From: Caldilineaceae bacterium
Lineage (GTDB): Bacteria > Chloroflexota > Anaerolineae > Caldilineales > Caldilineaceae
Direction: 5' to 3'
DNA: 9,292 bases
Assembly (NCBI GenBank): GCA_026645635.1
Contig: JAPKMV010000095.1
Coordinates: 1 to 9,292, forward strand
The translations under genes were made by a program, and so were the position numbers. Below are positions 1 to 7,973 of the stretch, piece after piece. Numbering within the stretch: the stretch's first letter is position 1; each line of letters starts with the position of its first letter. The notes beneath the pieces are model-generated. The model ran no database searches and was not told the DNA's origin. It saw nothing but the letters and a program-made list of their open reading frames with translations.

Positions 1-31
1 CCATTGTCGGAAAATTGACAGAAAACATGGA

Positions 32-60
32 TTGACAGCCCCCGCGCCCGGTGCTATGCT
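32..60 (+). promoter_or_regulatory. Sigma-70-type promoter upstream of the mgtE leader
   Basis: A consensus -35 box TTGACA (32-37) is followed after exactly 17 bases by TATGCT (55-60), with a TG two bases before it that makes an extended -10. Transcription would start near 66-68. A second TTGACA lies at 15-20 but has no well-spaced -10. The next plausible gene on this strand starts only at 588, so this promoter would make a long leader or a separate small RNA that ends at the terminator near 500. Confidence 0.6.
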
Positions 61-66
61 AACGCC

Positions 67-500
67 GTTGCTTCCGTGGGACGTTTGCCACATCTGTTGC
101 AGGCCGTCGCTGGCCTGACAGGGCAACCGTTTCCGTTCCTTGAAAGCTGATGGACCAAGATCATCGTAGTGAGGGCTGCGCTGACGTGCAGCCCGACCCA
201 GACAGTAGTGTGCCCATAGGCAGTGCGCCGGCAAGACCTGCGCATCGAAGCCATGTGGGTGGCGCGTCTGTCGCCCGCCGGTGCAGCAGCCGCTGCGCGG
301 CGCAATCAAATACGCGAGTCGATACAGACGCGCAATCGACTGGTCCAGCAAGTGTTGGCGGCCAGCCTGTGCGTTTCCTGCGTCACGCCGCGGCCCTGTC
401 CGATTTCCTCTGCTAACTGAGGCGACCGGGTAAGCGCCCGGCCGTCCTGGAAACCCAGCGCCCACCTCATGATGCCAGCCGATTGCGGCTGGCATTTTTG
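67..500 (+). ncRNA. Long structured leader or free-standing RNA before mgtE
   Basis: This stretch of more than 400 bases has no convincing gene. It lies between a strong promoter and an intrinsic terminator and contains many hairpins. Visible stems are CAGGCC/GGCCTG (100-105 with 112-117), GGGCTGC/GCAGCCC (173-179 with 188-194) and AGTCGAT/ATCGACT (317-323 with 335-341). A possible three-way junction is closed by TGAGG/CCTCA (418-422 with 465-469) and holds CCGGG/CCCGG (426-430 with 437-441) and CTGG/CCAG (447-450 with 455-458). The heptamer GCCAGCC at 361-367 also occurs in the left arm of the terminator, so an alternative antiterminator pairing is possible. mgtE genes are often controlled by magnesium-sensing leaders, but I do not see the conserved M-box core. 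It could be an unrecognised attenuator or an independent small RNA. The structure is by eye only. Confidence 0.35.
471..500 (+). terminator. Intrinsic terminator inside the mgtE leader
   Basis: A perfect 10-bp stem, ATGCCAGCCG (472-481) with CGGCTGGCAT (486-495), closes a four-base ATTG loop and runs directly into T495-T499. This is the classical Rho-independent form. It lies 88 bases before the mgtE start with no complete gene upstream, so it either ends a small RNA or works as an attenuator for mgtE. Confidence 0.7.
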
Positions 501-561
501 ATCCAGGCTGCGGTGCGCCCGCACGGGTCGTCGTTCTGCGCAACGACGCGCCTGTGGGCAG

Positions 562-590
562 CCTCCGCCATTAGAGGAGGGTGTGTGATG
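562..590 (+). promoter_or_regulatory. Ribosome binding site of mgtE, possibly in a hairpin
   Basis: AGAGGAGG (573-580) precedes the ATG at 588 by seven bases and fixes the start. CCTCC at 562-566 is complementary to GGAGG at 576-580, with nine bases between, so the site could be hidden in a 5-bp hairpin. A second stem, CGTCGTT/AACGACG (529-535 with 542-548), lies just upstream. Translational control is possible but not shown. Confidence 0.45.
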
Positions 591-1940
591 GTCGACCCAA
601 TCAACCTGAATGATGCGTTGGATCGCATCCAGGCGTTTCTCGACGGCAATGACATCAACGGCGCCGTCGAGTATCTGCGCGTCCTGCATCCGGCTGACAG
701 CGCCGAGATTCTGGCGGAGTTGGAGCCGGCGGAACAGGCGGCGATCTTCGATCTGCTGCAAGCCACCGAGCTCGCCTCTGTCATGGAGCAACTCGACGAA
801 GAGGACATGGCAGACATGGCCCAGCATCTCGATGTCGAGATGCTGGCCGATGTCCTCGACGAGATGGAGCCGGACATGGCGGCTGACCTGCTCAACGAAC
901 TGGAGCCGGAGCAGGCGGCCGAGGTGATTGAGCAGATGGATGAGCCGGAGGACGTGACCTCGCTCCTCACCTACGAGCCGGACACCGCGGGCGGCATCAT
1001 GACCGCGCCGCCGCCCTCGCTGCGCCGCTTCTGGAGCGTGGACGAGGCGGTTCGCTTCATCCGCGAGCAGTATCGCGACGAGAGCCAGTTCTACTATCTC
1101 TACGTGCTCGACCGCTACGGCCAGTTGATCGGCGTGGTCAACCTGCGTTCGCTCATCCTCGCCGAAGGGACGCAGACGGTCGAGGAGATCATGGATCGCT
1201 CGGTGATTTGGGTGCGCGCCACGGCGGATCAAGAGGAAGTGGCGCAGTTGTTCCAGCGCTATGACCTGGTGGCGATCCCGGTGGTGGACGATGACGGCAA
1301 ACTGATCGGCATCGTCCACGTCGACGACGTGGTCGACGTGCTCGAAGAAGAGGCAACCGAAGACATTTACATGCTGGCGCAGGTCAGCCCCGACTCGGAG
1401 ATCTACAACTCCATTCCGCGCTCGCTGCGCAACCGGTTACCGTGGCTTGTTATCAACATGGGCACCGCGTTTTTGGCCGCCAGCGTGGTTTCTCTTTTCG
1501 AGGGCACCATCGCCCAGGCTGCGGTGCTGGCCGCGTTCATGCCGATCGTGGCCGGGCAGGGTGGCAATGCCGGCACCCAGACGATGACGATCGTCGTGCG
1601 GTCGTTGGCGCTGAGAGAGATTGCACCGAGCGACACATTCTGGGCGCTCTGGCATGAGGCTCGCATCGGCATCCTCAACGGCCTGGTCATCGGTCTGCTC
1701 GTGGGGCTGATCGCCTGGCTGTGGGAGGGCAGCCCGTACCTCGGCCTGGTCATTGGCCTGGCCATGTTGGGCAACCTGGTGGTGGCGGCCATGGCCGGCG
1801 TTGTCGTGCCGATGGCGCTCAAGACGCTGCGCATCGACCCTGCGCTGGCGTCGAGCATTTTCGTGACCACTTTCACCGACATCATGGGCTTTTTTCTGTT
1901 TTTAGGATTGGCGACCTATTTCTTGGCGCTGCTGGCGTAA
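588..1940 (+). CDS. mgtE: Magnesium transporter MgtE
   Basis: MgtE is a dimeric inner-membrane channel that admits Mg2+ and is gated by its own cytosolic magnesium-binding domains. The 450-residue product has the normal family length and domain order. An acidic helical N domain covers about residues 5-130. Two CBS domains cover about 135-255 ([13 protein letters not shown] near 178; [17 protein letters not shown] near 236). A connecting helix precedes a membrane domain of about five helices from 284 to the end. The signature [14 protein letters not shown] is at 319-332. The pore-type aspartate, in [10 protein letters not shown], is D431, matching D432 of the Thermus enzyme. I start at 588 because AGAGGAGG at 573-580 is well placed. 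The frame stays open back to 483, but that ATG lies inside the terminator hairpin. No partner gene is adjacent. Identification is very secure; control by the leader is inference. Confidence 0.96.
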   Translation: MVDPINLNDALDRIQAFLDGNDINGAVEYLRVLHPADSAEILAELEPAEQAAIFDLLQATELASVMEQLDEEDMADMAQHLDVEMLADVLDEMEPDMAADLLNELEPEQAAEVIEQMDEPEDVTSLLTYEPDTAGGIMTAPPPSLRRFWSVDEAVRFIREQYRDESQFYYLYVLDRYGQLIGVVNLRSLILAEGTQTVEEIMDRSVIWVRATADQEEVAQLFQRYDLVAIPVVDDDGKLIGIVHVDDVVDVLEEEATEDIYMLAQVSPDSEIYNSIPRSLRNRLPWLVINMGTAFLAASVVSLFEGTIAQAAVLAAFMPIVAGQGGNAGTQTMTIVVRSLALREIAPSDTFWALWHEARIGILNGLVIGLLVGLIAWLWEGSPYLGLVIGLAMLGNLVVAAMAGVVVPMALKTLRIDPALASSIFVTTFTDIMGFFLFLGLATYFLALLA

Positions 1941-1963
1941 GAGTCTGTATGTAAAGCCACCCC

Positions 1964-2085
1964 ACTTTGACGCAGCGGCGCGGAGATGCAAAGAAACGCA
2001 GAGAAACTGCCACAGAATCGCACCGAGTTTTTTCTCTCTCTGCGAGCCTCTGCGCCTCCGCGCCTCCGCGTCAAATGGATTTTTT
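1964..2085. repeat. Palindromic repeat of GCAGAG/CTCTGC type, followed by a T run
   Basis: The left arm starts at TTTGACGCAG (1966) and carries repeated GCGGAG- or GCAGAG-like words to about 2006. The right arm (about 2030-2075) carries the complementary CTCTGCG and CTCCGCG words and ends in GCGTCAAAT. The arms would fold into a long imperfect hairpin. Six T residues follow at 2080-2085, so this element may also end mgtE transcription. A related element lies at 4663-4846. Short open frames across it are products of the repeat, not genes. Confidence 0.8.
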
Positions 2086-2147
2086 ATAACAGTTTCCAAA
2101 AACTTGGGAAGGTCGAATTGCGAGGGGCGAAACGTGTTTTGGGCGAT

Positions 2148-2176
2148 TTGACACGCATTGGCGATTGTGCGATACT
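2148..2176 (+). promoter_or_regulatory. Candidate sigma-70 promoter of the small unit
   Basis: A perfect -35 box TTGACA (2148-2153) is followed after 17 bases by GATACT (2171-2176), a four-of-six match to TATAAT. Transcription would start near 2183. The inverted pair GGGCGA (2141-2146) and TCGCCC (2178-2183) brackets the promoter and might be an operator. The only downstream content on this strand is the 19-codon ORF and a terminator. Confidence 0.5.
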
Positions 2177-2261
2177 CTCGCCCAGCTAGGCAAAAGACTG
2201 TTTTTCGGACACGTCGGCGCCCAGCCTGAACAAGCTATCCCAATATAAGGAGGTGGTGCGC

Positions 2262-2321
2262 ATGGACAGTACCCGTTTTAGTCTTCGTCCGGTAGCATCA
2301 CCTCAGGATAATATCCTGTAA
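2262..2321 (+). CDS. Possible 19-residue micro-protein or leader peptide
   Basis: An ATG preceded by a strong AAGGAGG (2248-2254, seven bases upstream) opens a frame of 19 codons ending in TAA: MDSTRFSLRPVASPQDNIL. It has no membrane segment, signal or known motif, and I do not recognise it. Its second half lies inside a long hairpin (2287-2334), and a strong terminator follows 18 bases after the stop. No gene continues on this strand, because the neighbour at 2401-3393 points the other way. It could be a real micro-protein, the remnant start of a lost gene cut by the hairpin, or a translated part of a small regulatory RNA. The ribosome binding site is the main support for translation. Confidence 0.35.
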   Translation: MDSTRFSLRPVASPQDNIL

Positions 2322-2334
2322 GGTGCTACCGGAC
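2287..2334 (+). repeat. Long bulged hairpin overlapping the micro-ORF
   Basis: An 11-bp outer stem, GTCCGGTAGCA (2287-2297) with TGCTACCGGAC (2324-2334), encloses CCT/AGG (2301-2303 with 2321-2323) and CAGGAT/ATCCTG (2304-2309 with 2313-2318) around an AAT loop. The two small bulges are TCA and TA. The hairpin takes in the last codons and stop of the micro-ORF and stands directly before the terminator. No long T run follows it, so it is not itself an ordinary terminator. Confidence 0.65.
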
Positions 2335-2339
2335 ACCAG

Positions 2340-2378
2340 CAAACAGCCCTCGCCGCAAGGCGGGGGCTGTTTGTTTGT
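2340..2378 (+). terminator. Strong intrinsic terminator with GCAA tetraloop
   Basis: A 15-pair stem (2340-2354 with 2359-2373, one G-T pair) closes on a GCAA tetraloop, a stable GNRA type, and is followed by the T-rich stretch TTGTTTGT. It ends the small + strand unit. The stem may also help separate the convergent gene that ends at 2401. On the minus strand the T tract is poorer, so the + strand reading is preferred. Confidence 0.7.
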
Positions 2379-2400
2379 CTGCGCTGTGCGTCACCGTAAC

Positions 2401-3393
2401 TCAGGGGTAGCTGGCATAGAACGCACCCAGCCGCCGCCGGATGCGTTCTTCGAGCAAGCCATCTTCCAGGGCCTGCTCCGCCCATGCCGCCGCCAGCGGA
2501 TAGACCGCCGCCACCGCCGCCTCCTGTGTGATGCCAACCTCTTTGAGCAACGCAGCCACCGACTTTTTGCCATGTTGCAGGTAGAGGTTGTGCACGATCT
2601 GTTCCAGCAAATCGGCGAAAAACGGCGTCGCGCGCAGATGGAGCCAGAAGTCCACTATCAGCGCAACCGACGCGTCGACGGCGTCGCCACGCACGTAACC
2701 GGCGAAGTGAGAGACCGGCGCCGGCGCGTTGGTCGCCCACACCTCGTCGGCTACCTTGCGCAGTTCTTCCTCATCCAATTTCCCGTTGAGAAAGCGCTCA
2801 CTCTCGCGGATGGTTTCCTGAATGTTGTCGTGGATGAAGCGGATCAACTGGCTGTCGATCTGCTTCTCGGCCTGGGGCGAGGCGGCGTTCAATGCATGTT
2901 GCCCAAATCTGAGCAGGGAAGAAGCGCCGGGAATCTTCTGGGCAAACCCGTTCTCCGTCAGCACGAAGCCCTTGATGCCGTGGTACAGCACATTCGAGAT
3001 CAGCATCGTGTAGACGGTGCTGTTGACGACCTGATGGGTGATTTCGTGACGCAGCCCCTCTGTGCCGCTGGCGCCGGCGACGATCCGGTCAAAGAGCGAA
3101 CGCGGCAGCAGTGCGCCCAACGGGGTGGCGTCTTCTTGCAGAAACTCGTGGGCGACGTGGACGCTCTCGCGGAGCGAAGCCACCGTCTCCGGCGTGATCG
3201 GCGCTGCGGTCAGCGCCTGCCGCACCCATGCCAGCAACTGCGCCGAACTCACCACTTCGTTGAGCCGGGTCGCACCCAGCCAGGTGAAGATCGCTTCGAC
3301 CTCCTCCGCCAGCATGGCGCGCAGGCCCTCGCCCGTCCACCGCTCCAGCTCGAAACGCACATGGGCATCCAGCATTGCCTGGCGATCGGTCAT
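2401..3393 (-). CDS. Conserved-looking helical protein of unknown function
   Basis: I do not recognise this 330-residue protein. It looks soluble and mostly alpha-helical, with no signal peptide, clear catalytic motif or Cys/His metal site. Landmarks are HVRFELERWTGEGLRAML near the N-terminus, a glycine-rich middle (GIKGFVLTENGFAQKIPGASSLLRFG), then IRFIHDNIQETIRESERFLNGKL and DEVWATNAP. The C-terminal third is helical, with VDFWLHLRATPFFADLLEQIVHNLY. The weakly hydrophobic middle could touch a membrane. I start at 3393 because GGAG lies six bases upstream. A start at 3462 would add 23 residues but would lie upstream of the likely transcription start. A TATAAT promoter fits a single-gene transcript with a leader of about 50 bases. 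It is convergent with mgtE and divergent from the prenyltransferase gene. Confidence 0.85.
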   Translation of the reverse strand: MTDRQAMLDAHVRFELERWTGEGLRAMLAEEVEAIFTWLGATRLNEVVSSAQLLAWVRQALTAAPITPETVASLRESVHVAHEFLQEDATPLGALLPRSLFDRIVAGASGTEGLRHEITHQVVNSTVYTMLISNVLYHGIKGFVLTENGFAQKIPGASSLLRFGQHALNAASPQAEKQIDSQLIRFIHDNIQETIRESERFLNGKLDEEELRKVADEVWATNAPAPVSHFAGYVRGDAVDASVALIVDFWLHLRATPFFADLLEQIVHNLYLQHGKKSVAALLKEVGITQEAAVAAVYPLAAAWAEQALEDGLLEERIRRRLGAFYASYP

Positions 3394-3448
3394 CACACGC
3401 TCCGTTCGTTGGAAATCAACTATAGTCACAAGGGTGACAAAGAAAGCC

Positions 3449-3477
3449 ATTATAGCCGACATCGAGGTAGAACAGAA
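3449..3477 (-). promoter_or_regulatory. Promoter of the unknown-function gene
   Basis: Read on the minus strand, a perfect TATAAT (3454-3449) lies 17 bases after TTCTGT (3477-3472), a weak -35. The start would be near 3442, about 50 bases before the ATG at 3393. The inverted repeat GTCAC-AAGG-GTGAC (3425-3438) lies just downstream of that start and could be an operator. The -35 box touches the edge of the palindromic element that begins at 3476. Confidence 0.45.
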
Positions 3478-3562
3478 TAGACCGCGGATTTGGCGGATAA
3501 GGCGGATTTGGGCGGATAAAACCAGAAGGAATCCGCGAGAATCCGCCTCATCCGCGGTCTAT
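3476..3562. repeat. Palindromic repeat of GCGGAT/ATCCGC type
   Basis: The ends are perfect 13-bp inverted repeats, ATAGACCGCGGAT (3477-3489) and ATCCGCGGTCTAT (3550-3562). The left arm repeats GCGGAT at 3484, 3493, 3502 and 3512, spaced 9, 9 and 10 bases. The right arm repeats ATCCGC. It fills the gap between two divergent genes. The first 23 bases recur exactly at 4594-4616, which shows a dispersed family. No coding capacity is seen. Confidence 0.85.
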
Positions 3563-3642
3563 CAACAATTTCCAGAAACAGCCAGATCTCGGTAAGATGT
3601 TCCCATCGCCGGCTCGTGGTGAGTCGGTCAAGGAATCAGTGC

Positions 3643-4572
3643 ATGTCAACCACTTCGACCCAATCTCAGCTCCAGGTGGCTGCGCCTTCGCTGCGCACCA
3701 ACCTGCGCGGGCTGCTCAAAACCATGCGCCCGCGCCAGTGGGTGAAGAGCGTCATCGTCTACGCCGCGCTCGTCTTCGACGGCAAGCTGCTCGACCTGAA
3801 CCTGTTTTTGCAGACCACGCTGGTCTTTTTCGCCTTCTGTCTCATCTCCAGCAGCGTCTATATCATGAACGACCTGGTGGACATCGAGAAGGATCGGCAG
3901 CATCCGCGCAAGCAGACGCGGCCCCTGGCCAGCGGCCGGCTCGATCCACGTTTTGCCGGGGTGGCCGCCGCGCTGCTGGGGGTGGTGAGCCTGAGCGCCG
4001 GTTTCCTGGTGAACCCCTGGGTGGGCGTTGTGCTGCTCGTCTATCTGGCGCAGAACGTCGCCTACAGTTTCTGGCTCAAGAATATCGTCATCATCGACGT
4101 GATGGTGCTCTCCCTGGGCTTCCTGCTGCGCGTGGTTGCCGGCGTGATCGTGGTGCAGGTGACCAACTTCAGCCCGTGGCTCTACATCTGCGTGACGCTG
4201 CTCGCCCTCTTCCTCGGCTTCGGCAAGCGCCGCCAGGAGATCGTGCTGCTGGAGGACGGCGCCGGCAGCCATCGCGCCAGCCTGGACGAGTACAACCTGC
4301 CCATGCTCGACCAGATCATGGCCATGATCACCACCAGCACGCTCATCGCCTACACCTTCTACAGTTTCGACGCGGCCACTTCGCTCGCGCACAACAAGAT
4401 GCTGCTGACCGTGCCCTTTGTCTTCTACTTCCTGGCCCGCTATCTCTATCTGGTGCACGTGCGCCATCTCGGCGGCGCGCCGGACGAACTGCTGCTGGAA
4501 GACAAACCGCTGCTCATCAACAGCGCGCTCTGGGCGGTGACGGTGGTGATCCTGATCTACGTCTGGCAGTAG
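3643..4572 (+). CDS. UbiA-family prenyltransferase, probably decaprenyl-phosphate phosphoribosyltransferase
   Basis: Members of this UbiA branch (type: mycobacterial Rv3806c, UbiA) move phosphoribose from PRPP to decaprenyl phosphate, the first step towards decaprenyl-phosphoryl arabinose for envelope glycans. The 309-residue integral membrane protein has the aspartate motif NDLVDIEKD at 76-84 followed by [15 protein letters not shown] second conserved loop is [27 protein letters not shown] (141-167, with K146 and D152), and GKRRQE (194-199) resembles the DPPR-type loop. About eight or nine hydrophobic helices are visible. AAGGA at 3630-3634 supports the ATG at 3643 over an in-frame ATG at 3616. 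The partner epimerase genes (dprE1, dprE2) are not adjacent, so the product's fate is unknown. Another polyprenyl or quinone-type substrate is possible. A weak TTTCCA/TAAGAT pair upstream could be its promoter. Confidence 0.85.
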   Translation: MSTTSTQSQLQVAAPSLRTNLRGLLKTMRPRQWVKSVIVYAALVFDGKLLDLNLFLQTTLVFFAFCLISSSVYIMNDLVDIEKDRQHPRKQTRPLASGRLDPRFAGVAAALLGVVSLSAGFLVNPWVGVVLLVYLAQNVAYSFWLKNIVIIDVMVLSLGFLLRVVAGVIVVQVTNFSPWLYICVTLLALFLGFGKRRQEIVLLEDGAGSHRASLDEYNLPMLDQIMAMITTSTLIAYTFYSFDAATSLAHNKMLLTVPFVFYFLARYLYLVHVRHLGGAPDELLLEDKPLLINSALWAVTVVILIYVWQ

Positions 4573-4593
4573 CCACGTTGAAGTGCAGGCTGT

Positions 4594-4640
4594 AATAGAC
4601 CGCGGATTTGGCGGATGCGGCGGATTTGCGCGGATCAAAC
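4594..4640. repeat. Half copy of the GCGGAT palindrome
   Basis: Bases 4594-4616 are identical to 3476-3498, the left end of the complete element, and a further degenerate GCGGAT word follows to about 4635. The matching right arm, ATCCGC ending in GGTCTAT, is missing. A GCAGAG-type element starts about 25 bases later, so this looks like a truncated copy or one interrupted by another repeat. Confidence 0.75.
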
Positions 4641-4662
4641 GTTGGGGCCGATGGGGAGTTCT

Positions 4663-4846
4663 CTTTGACGCAGAGGCGCGGAGATGCGGAGAAAAGCAGA
4701 GAAAAGCGGCTGTGAGACGCCTCTGCCCATTTCTCTGTGTTCCTCTGCGAGCCTCTGCGACTTTGCGTCTCTGCGTCAAAGCAGGCGGCTCTGTCTTCCT
4801 CTGCGAGCCTCCGCGACTTTGCGTCTCTGCGTCAGATCAGGCGGCT
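4663..4846. repeat. GCAGAG-type palindrome with a duplicated right arm
   Basis: The left arm CTTTGACGCAGAG (4663-4675) matches CTCTGCGTCAAAG (4769-4781) as a perfect 13-bp inverted repeat. The left arm continues with GCGGAG at 4678 and 4686 and GCAGAG at 4696. The right arm exists twice, as 51-bp direct copies at 4740-4790 and 4796-4846 that start 56 bases apart and differ at three positions. The element fills most of the gap between the prenyltransferase and amylosucrase genes. An open frame crosses it but is repeat-derived. Confidence 0.8.
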
Positions 4847-4881
4847 GAATAAACAGATTTTCAAACAGGAGGGCATTGTAG

Positions 4882-6834
<1,953 letters not shown>

Positions 6835-6850
6835 GGTCTTGTTCGCCACT

Positions 6851-6917
6851 GTCACGAATTACACGAATTTTGACGAATCAAAACCAATAATTCGTCAAAA
6901 TTCGTGTAATTCGTGAC
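6851..6917. repeat. Perfect 28-bp inverted repeat of ACGAAT/ATTCGT type
   Basis: The left arm (6851-6878) and right arm (6890-6917) are exact reverse complements over 28 bases, separated by an 11-base loop. Each arm is made of ACGAAT words spaced 9 and 10 bases apart (6854, 6863, 6873). No T run follows on either strand, so it is not an ordinary intrinsic terminator. It fills most of the 110-base gap between amylosucrase and the oxidoreductase. The lack of mismatches suggests recent arrival or maintenance by gene conversion. Confidence 0.9.
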
Positions 6918-6944
6918 TCAAAAGCTTTGGCAAAAGGATTACCC

Positions 6945-7973
6945 ATGAAAACCGGCTTCGCCCTCATCGGCGCAGGACTCTTTGGCGAGCGGCACGCGCA
7001 GGCATACAGCCGCCACCCGGACGTGGATTTTGTCGCCGTGTGCGACTTGGACGAGGCACGCGCGCAGTCTATCGCCGCACGTTACGGCGCCGGACGCGCC
7101 ATCACCGACTACGGTGAACTGCTGGCTGACCCGGCGGTGTCCGCCATCTCCGTGGCCACGCCCGACCACCTGCACCGGGAGATCGCCATTGCCTGTGCGA
7201 CGGCGGGCAAGCATGTGCTGGTGGAGAAGCCGCTGGCCACCACGGTGGACGATGCGGTTGCCATCCGCCAGGCTGCCGACGCGGCCGCCGCGCAGTTCGG
7301 CGTCAAGTTCATGGTGGACTTCCACAACCGGGTCAACCCGCCCATGGTGGCTGCGCGCGACGCCATCCAGCGCGGGGACCTGGGCACGCCCGCCTACTTC
7401 TACGCGCGGTTGAGCAACACCACCGCCGTGCCGACGCAGATGCTGCGCTGGTCGAGCCAATCGTCGGCGCTCTGGTTTCTGGCCAGCCACATGATCGACC
7501 TGGTGCGTTGGATGCTGCACGACGAGGTGAAGCGCGTCTACGCCGTCGAGCGTTCCGGCATCCTGCGCAGCCAGGGGGTGGACGCGCCTGACTTCCACGT
7601 GGCGACGCTGGAATTTGCCGGCGGCGCGGTGGCCGTTTTTGAACACGCCTGGATTCTGCCACCTACCTACAACACGGTCAAGGACCTCAAGCTGGAAATT
7701 CTGGGCAGCGCGGGCGCAGTGCTGATCGACGGCTCGCACAACCGCAGCCTGGAACTCTACACGCCGCAAAAAGGCGCGTTCCCCGACCTCTTTGCCCCGC
7801 CCACCGGCGCGCATCTCACCGGCTTCGTGCTCGACAGCGTCGCCTATTTCGTGGACGCCGTGGTGCGTGACGCGCCGGTATTGGCGACCGCCGCCGACGG
7901 CGAAGCGGTCACGCGCATCATTTGCGCGATTCAGGAGAGCGCAGTCGCGGGACAGCCGGTGGTGATGGGGTGA
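6945..7973 (+). CDS. Gfo/Idh/MocA family NAD(P)-dependent oxidoreductase
   Basis: This family uses NAD(P) to oxidise or reduce sugars, inositols and related compounds. The 342-residue protein has the N-terminal Rossmann fold: ALIGAGLFGERHA with GAGLFG at 9-14, an acidic turn CDLDEARA (33-40), VATPDHLHREIA, then HVLVEKPLATT with K95 of the EKP motif. The C-terminal alpha/beta domain follows, with DFHNRVNPP and ASHMIDLVRWML with H182 and D185. Family enzymes such as inositol dehydrogenase usually have Asp four residues before this His; here that position is Phe178, so the catalytic set is not canonical. The ATG at 6945 follows AAAGGA; an earlier in-frame ATG at 6927 has weaker support. Its stop codon lies inside a G-rich repeat. 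Substrate unknown; proximity to amylosucrase hints at sugar metabolism, but the palindrome between them argues against tight coupling. Confidence 0.9.
   Translation: MKTGFALIGAGLFGERHAQAYSRHPDVDFVAVCDLDEARAQSIAARYGAGRAITDYGELLADPAVSAISVATPDHLHREIAIACATAGKHVLVEKPLATTVDDAVAIRQAADAAAAQFGVKFMVDFHNRVNPPMVAARDAIQRGDLGTPAYFYARLSNTTAVPTQMLRWSSQSSALWFLASHMIDLVRWMLHDEVKRVYAVERSGILRSQGVDAPDFHVATLEFAGGAVAVFEHAWILPPTYNTVKDLKLEILGSAGAVLIDGSHNRSLELYTPQKGAFPDLFAPPTGAHLTGFVLDSVAYFVDAVVRDAPVLATAADGEAVTRIICAIQESAVAGQPVVMG

Noticed and set aside
67..500. RNase P RNA, tmRNA, T-box or M-box in the long leader
   Set aside because: Conserved cores that I know (for example GAGGAAAGTCC of RNase P, the GTTCGA arm of tmRNA, the GGGTGG T-box bases, the M-box core) are not seen by eye.
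483..587. N-terminal extension of MgtE from an ATG at 483
   Set aside because: This ATG lies inside the terminator hairpin, the extra residues do not resemble MgtE, and a strong ribosome site supports 588.
306..1319. Minus-strand 337-codon open frame opposite mgtE
   Set aside because: It is antisense to a certain gene and its protein is His/Arg-rich and low complexity, the usual mirror of GC-rich coding DNA.
1902..2189. Short frames across the 1964-2085 repeat (both strands)
   Set aside because: They are translations of the GCAGAG-type palindrome, which often gives false small genes.
3646..4779. Minus-strand 377-codon frame opposite the prenyltransferase
   Set aside because: It is a shadow of the UbiA-family gene and runs through the palindromic repeat; there is no start context or recognisable domain.
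4740..4846. Possible CRISPR array
   Set aside because: There are only two adjacent near-identical copies, separated by about five bases and forming one arm of a palindrome, with no spacers and no cas genes.
4583..4852. 89-codon frame across the mosaic repeat
   Set aside because: All of its sequence is repeat-derived and has no ribosome site.
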